Below are positions 34,812 through 37,682 of a stretch of 37,682 nt of DNA, piece by piece. The translations under genes were made by a program, and so were the position numbers. Numbering within the stretch: the first letter of the stretch is position 1; every line of letters begins with the position of its first letter. The stretch comes from Aquimarina spongiae (GTDB taxonomy: Bacteria; Bacteroidota; Bacteroidia; Flavobacteriales; Flavobacteriaceae): positions 1 to 37,682 of the forward strand of contig NZ_FQYP01000017.1 of NCBI RefSeq assembly GCF_900141785.1, in the 5' to 3' direction. The notes beneath the pieces are model-generated. The model was not told the DNA's origin, searched no databases, and saw only the letters and a program-made list of their open reading frames with translations.

Positions 34812-36428
34812 ATGAAAAAACACGTAAAATTATTTTCCTATTTACTTGTAGGATCAACCCTATTACTGTCTTGCGATAAAGATGAATTTGTGTTTGAAGA
34901 AGAATTATCTATTAACGACAGTAATTTTTCAATGATGAATGGCAAGCTAAAGTTTGCTTCTAAAGAAGATTTAGCTGAAACTATCAATTATCAAAAAAAT
35001 GAAGGACGTAGTACTGCAGCAAACACTTTTGAAAACTTATATCAAAGAGGGTTTAGATCACACAAACCAATAATAGACAAAAACAATGTTGAACTAATTT
35101 CAAAACTGAAACAAGAACGACAAGAGAAAGTTCAAGCGGGAAGAACTGATATTATTCAAGGTAACGATTTGATCGGAGACCCATTTTTTGCCGCAGTACT
35201 TAATGAAGATAAAGAAATTATAGTTGGGGAGTCCATTTATAAATATACTCCAAGAGGTTTATTCTTCTCTAAAATAGAAGACAGTTCTAAAATGAGAAAA
35301 GTAGCCGCTCAACAAAACAAATTTAACAAACTAGCAAAAGTCGATGCAATTTGTGAATTAAGAGATTCTGAATATGGAATTACCGAAATGGAATCAGGAG
35401 TTCATCGTTTTGTTAGACCTGTTGAATTAGAATTTGATACTTGCGGAGGCGGTGGATACTCTGGAGGAGGAAGCAGCTCCGGTAGCGGAAATAACTCAGG
35501 TAGTGGCAGTAGTACCGAAAACCCTAGAAACTCTGAGGTGGGGTTAAATGAACTTATTCAAGGGTTAGATATTTGTAATGGTGGAGAAGAGAACTGGTTT
35601 CAGAATATTTTTGGAGACTATAACTTTTGTCATAAATACTTCAATGACGACGAATTTAGATTTGAGCTAGATTACTGGAATCAAGAATGGTTGATATACG
35701 CCTCTGTAGGAGTTGAAGCAGAAACACATGAAGAAGGATGGTTATGGTGGAACAATGTAGATTCTGATGAAATCATATTAGGAATTAATAAAGTACATTT
35801 AACTTATAATCTTCCGGCTCCAGATATTGCATTCGAAAGTAACTATGTACAAAATACTTTAAACCAATTCCATAGCGCACCTCTATATATGCATAATGGA
35901 AGATTCCTGGTAGAAAACAACAATTCGATCTATGAACCAGTAAAAATTAAAGTATTAAACAACACTGCTCTACCGTTTTTTGACATTAGGGGAGAAAATG
36001 TACTTAACATTTATCTAGGTAAATACTTTGGTCAAGATATCGGACTTACAAATTATGATATTTTTAATGAATCCAACATCAAGCAAATCTATAAGCTAGG
36101 TATCGATTTTCTTAAAAAACAAGCTTCTTCTTCCAGAAAAGACTTTGTCGTAACTGTTCAAAGAAACAACAATACAATAGACGTCTTGTATTTTGATGAA
36201 ATGAAAAGAAATTACAATACCGACGAAGTTGAGATTAAATTTGATTCTGATTGGTCTGTTGTATTTGGAGCTAAATCAGCAGATGGAGGTGATAGTTTTT
36301 CTATCGATTATCAAGCTACATTGGGTAGTTTAGATTACCTAGGAGACTACAAATATATATCCGTTGATATCTATGGATTAGCACGAAGAGGGAATGAGTG
36401 GAAAGGACTACGCTTAATAATGAAATAA
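34812..36428 (+). CDS. Predicted surface lipoprotein of unknown function
   Basis: The 538-residue protein starts at MKKHVKLFSYLLVG, which gives a clear lipoprotein signal with lipobox LLLSC (Cys 21). The residues after the Cys (D-K-D-E-F) fit the Bacteroidota surface export signal X-K-(D/E)2-X, so it is probably shown on the outside of the outer membrane. An N-terminal region (to about residue 210) includes DPFFAAVLNEDKEIIVGESIYKYTPRGLFF, a pattern I recall from uncharacterised Bacteroidota lipoproteins. A Gly/Ser-rich linker (about 211-235) leads to a C-terminal region with no motif I recognise. The frame extends upstream to 34665, but that part holds the promoter. A GG-leader peptide gene follows 24 nt later, so the two are likely co-expressed. 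Partnership with the peptide is inferred. Confidence 0.8.
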   Translation: MKKHVKLFSYLLVGSTLLLSCDKDEFVFEEELSINDSNFSMMNGKLKFASKEDLAETINYQKNEGRSTAANTFENLYQRGFRSHKPIIDKNNVELISKLKQERQEKVQAGRTDIIQGNDLIGDPFFAAVLNEDKEIIVGESIYKYTPRGLFFSKIEDSSKMRKVAAQQNKFNKLAKVDAICELRDSEYGITEMESGVHRFVRPVELEFDTCGGGGYSGGGSSSGSGNNSGSGSSTENPRNSEVGLNELIQGLDICNGGEENWFQNIFGDYNFCHKYFNDDEFRFELDYWNQEWLIYASVGVEAETHEEGWLWWNNVDSDEIILGINKVHLTYNLPAPDIAFESNYVQNTLNQFHSAPLYMHNGRFLVENNNSIYEPVKIKVLNNTALPFFDIRGENVLNIYLGKYFGQDIGLTNYDIFNESNIKQIYKLGIDFLKKQASSSRKDFVVTVQRNNNTIDVLYFDEMKRNYNTDEVEIKFDSDWSVVFGAKSADGGDSFSIDYQATLGSLDYLGDYKYISVDIYGLARRGNEWKGLRLIMK

Positions 36429-36452
36429 CACGAACACTAATAATTTATAATC

Positions 36453-36632
36453 ATGAAAAAAAATCAAAGTAAAAAAATAGAACTCAGTTTAAACAAACAA
36501 AAAATATCAAAATTACAGGCCACCAAAATTAAAGGTGGAGCAACCTTCCATTTAGGCGATTGCTTTTCTTCTTGGGATATTGATTGTATATATTCTAAAG
36601 GAAAAGATGATATGATCAACAGACCTCGTTAA
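36453..36632 (+). CDS. GG-leader peptide precursor 4 (divergent type)
   Basis: This 59-residue gene follows the lipoprotein by 24 nt and ends before a strong terminator. The leader (MKKNQSKKIELSLNKQKISK) is basic and ends KIKGG at residues 25-29, as in the three precursors on the other side of the regulator. The core of 30 residues differs: ATFHLGDCFSSWDIDCIYSK and a charged tail. It has two Cys and lacks the TGS motif. It could be a signal peptide or toxin-like product surface-linked to the lipoprotein, or a RiPP matured by enzymes elsewhere. Confidence 0.7.
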   Translation: MKKNQSKKIELSLNKQKISKLQATKIKGGATFHLGDCFSSWDIDCIYSKGKDDMINRPR

Positions 36633-36671
36633 ACCCAAATATACATTATACTTTTTATTATAAATCGAAGT

Positions 36672-36701
36672 AAAAAGGGTCTCTTAAGACCCTTTTTCTT
36701 T
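36672..36701 (+). terminator. Intrinsic terminator of the lipoprotein-peptide operon
   Basis: AAAAAGGGTC and GACCCTTTTT form a perfect 10-bp stem with loop TCTTAA, followed by CTTTT. It lies 40 nt after the precursor 4 stop. Confidence 0.9.
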
Positions 36702-36714
36702 TACCTCTTTTCTG

Positions 36715-37227
36715 ATGAACCCGACTATATTCAAATCATGCCCCACTTACGATTATCAAATCGGTTATCTTATATGTGAAATGGAATACATTCGAAATGA
36801 AACTATAAGAATAACAAAAGATCTTTCTGTTACTGATCTAGATTTCCGTTTTGATAAAGATGCTAATAGTATAGGAACACTGTTGATGCATATAGCAGCT
36901 TTAGAATTCAAATTCGTTCTCAATTTCCTCTTCAAGCGTCCATTTAATAATGAAGAAAAAGAAAAATACGCCCCAGCCATGCCAATTTTTATGCATAAAA
37001 ACTTAATAAAAGGAAATCCAATTACATATTATCAATCAGAATTACTTCACGTTAGAAAACAAACATTAAGTCAATACGAAATGATTAAAGATGAATGGCT
37101 ACAACAAGAAGTGATAACTCCTATGGGAGAAAAAATAGGTAATCACCTATATCTAAATAAACACATATTATTTGATGAGGTTTCTCACCAAGGTCAAATC
37201 AAACTAATCAAAAAACGATTACAATAA
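36715..37227 (+). CDS. DinB-family protein
   Basis: The 170-residue protein looks like a DinB/YfiT four-helix-bundle metalloprotein. The family's metal-binding pattern can be seen in LMHIAALEF (about residues 58-66) and in DEVSHQGQI near the C-terminus (about 153-161). Family members include thiol-dependent transferases and many of unknown activity, so no substrate can be given. It begins 14 nt after the terminator of the preceding operon. I saw no clear promoter in the short gap. From its end to 37324 I see no gene. Confidence 0.8.
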   Translation: MNPTIFKSCPTYDYQIGYLICEMEYIRNETIRITKDLSVTDLDFRFDKDANSIGTLLMHIAALEFKFVLNFLFKRPFNNEEKEKYAPAMPIFMHKNLIKGNPITYYQSELLHVRKQTLSQYEMIKDEWLQQEVITPMGEKIGNHLYLNKHILFDEVSHQGQIKLIKKRLQ

Positions 37228-37324
37228 ACGTATCTATGATCTTAATCCAACTCTTGTATACCAAAAAATACCCTTTAAAAACTCTAATTACATCTTTTTA
37301 CAACTACATATTTTTTTAGGGTAT

Positions 37325-37357
37325 AAAAAAACCCTCATCGATTATGATGAGGGTTTT
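37325..37357 (-). terminator. rRNA operon terminator
   Basis: On the minus strand AAAACCCTCATC and GATGAGGGTTTT form a perfect 12-bp stem with a 6-nt loop and run into Ts, 5 nt beyond the 5S 3' end. Confidence 0.9.
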
Positions 37358-37362
37358 CAAAG

Positions 37363-37467
37363 AAGGCGGCGACCTACTCTCCCACGATTGTAGTACCATT
37401 GGCGCTAACGGGCTTAACTACTCTGTTCGGAATGGTAAGAGGTGAGCCCCGTTGCTATAACCACCTT
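37363..37467 (-). rRNA. rrf: 5S ribosomal RNA
   Basis: The minus-strand sequence starts near AAGGTGGTTATAGC, carries the conserved CACCTCTTACCATTCCGAACAG loop region split around CCGAACAG, then GTTAAGCCCG and GGGAGAGTAGGTCGCCGCC, and ends pairing with its 5' end. Ends are accurate to a few bases. Confidence 0.93.
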
Positions 37468-37557
37468 AAGTTTTTAGCACTTTTAAGCTATAATAAGTTA
37501 ACATATTGATTTAGAAAAACATAAACGATAAACTAATGCATCAAAGCAAACCGCCCT

Positions 37558-37575
37558 CCCGGTTTTGCAACCGGG
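37558..37575 (-). other. Hairpin in the 23S-5S spacer
   Basis: CCCGGTT and AACCGGG form a 7-bp GC-rich stem with a 4-nt loop shortly after the 23S 3' end, probably an rRNA processing structure. Confidence 0.5.
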
Positions 37576-37585
37576 AAGATCGCGA

Positions 37586-37682
37586 CATAAGCCTACGGGT
37601 TATTAGTACTACTCGGCTATGACATTACTGCCTTTACACCTATAGCCTATCAACGTGGTAGTCTCCCACGACCCTTTAAAGA
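37586..37682 (-). rRNA. rrl: 23S ribosomal RNA, 3' end (partial)
   Basis: The minus-strand sequence contains the conserved 23S tail (GTTGATAGGCTATAGGTGTA, then GAGTAGTACTAATAACCCGT and AGGCTTATG). The gene runs off the right edge. The 3' end position is approximate. Confidence 0.92.

Overview
The window looks like chromosomal DNA of a marine-type Flavobacteriaceae (Bacteroidota; an Aquimarina/Kordia-like genus would fit, but species cannot be read from it). The reasons are low GC, promoters of the TTG-N19/20-TAnnTTTG type, a type IX secretion C-terminal domain remnant, a lipoprotein with a Bacteroidota surface-export signal, and GG-leader peptide precursors of Flavobacteriia style.

Region 1 (1-22650, all minus strand, read right to left) is a non-ribosomal lipopeptide operon that continues past the left edge. 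It opens with a NusG-like antiterminator behind a possible leader of about 450 nt. Next come a loading NRPS (fatty acyl-AMP ligase-T-C-A-T-E), a lone FtsX/MacB-type permease with its own putative promoter, a two-module NRPS (C-A-T-C-A-T), and a third NRPS (TubC docking domain-C-A-T-E-C-A...) cut by the window edge. Specificity residues read by eye predict fatty acyl-D-Asn-Asn-Ser-D-Xaa-..., with Xaa unsettled and possibly basic. Gene 1 to gene 2 appears joined by a COM pair and gene 2 to gene 3 by a TubC-type docking domain. The acyl-D-Asn start recalls the prodrug caps of colibactin and xenocoumacin.

Region 2 (22651-23827) is a gene-poor stretch holding the candidate leader and an orphan T9SS sorting-domain remnant. 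A tRNA-Val with its own promoter and terminator follows.

Region 3 (23993-31705) is housekeeping: a tight minus-strand run of Glu/Leu-type dehydrogenase, nhaB, exbB, exbD, tonB and folC, and a divergent acyl-CoA dehydrogenase closed by a strong terminator.

Region 4 (31769-36701) is the least familiar part. Three paralogous GG-leader peptide precursors share a Cys-x(3,4)-[D/N]TGS core motif. Upstream of them is a membrane regulator with a predicted periplasmic TPR sensor and a cytoplasmic AraC-type DNA-binding domain. Divergent from it is a predicted surface lipoprotein followed by a fourth, different GG-leader peptide. A similar palindromic element (GGT..ATTCATGAAT..ACC) lies just upstream of the core promoter on both sides. 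This layout suggests, but does not prove, a self-contained peptide production and sensing system. No maturation enzyme or exporter is visible.

Region 5 (36715-37682) holds a DinB-family protein and the 3' end of an rRNA operon (23S end and 5S, minus strand).
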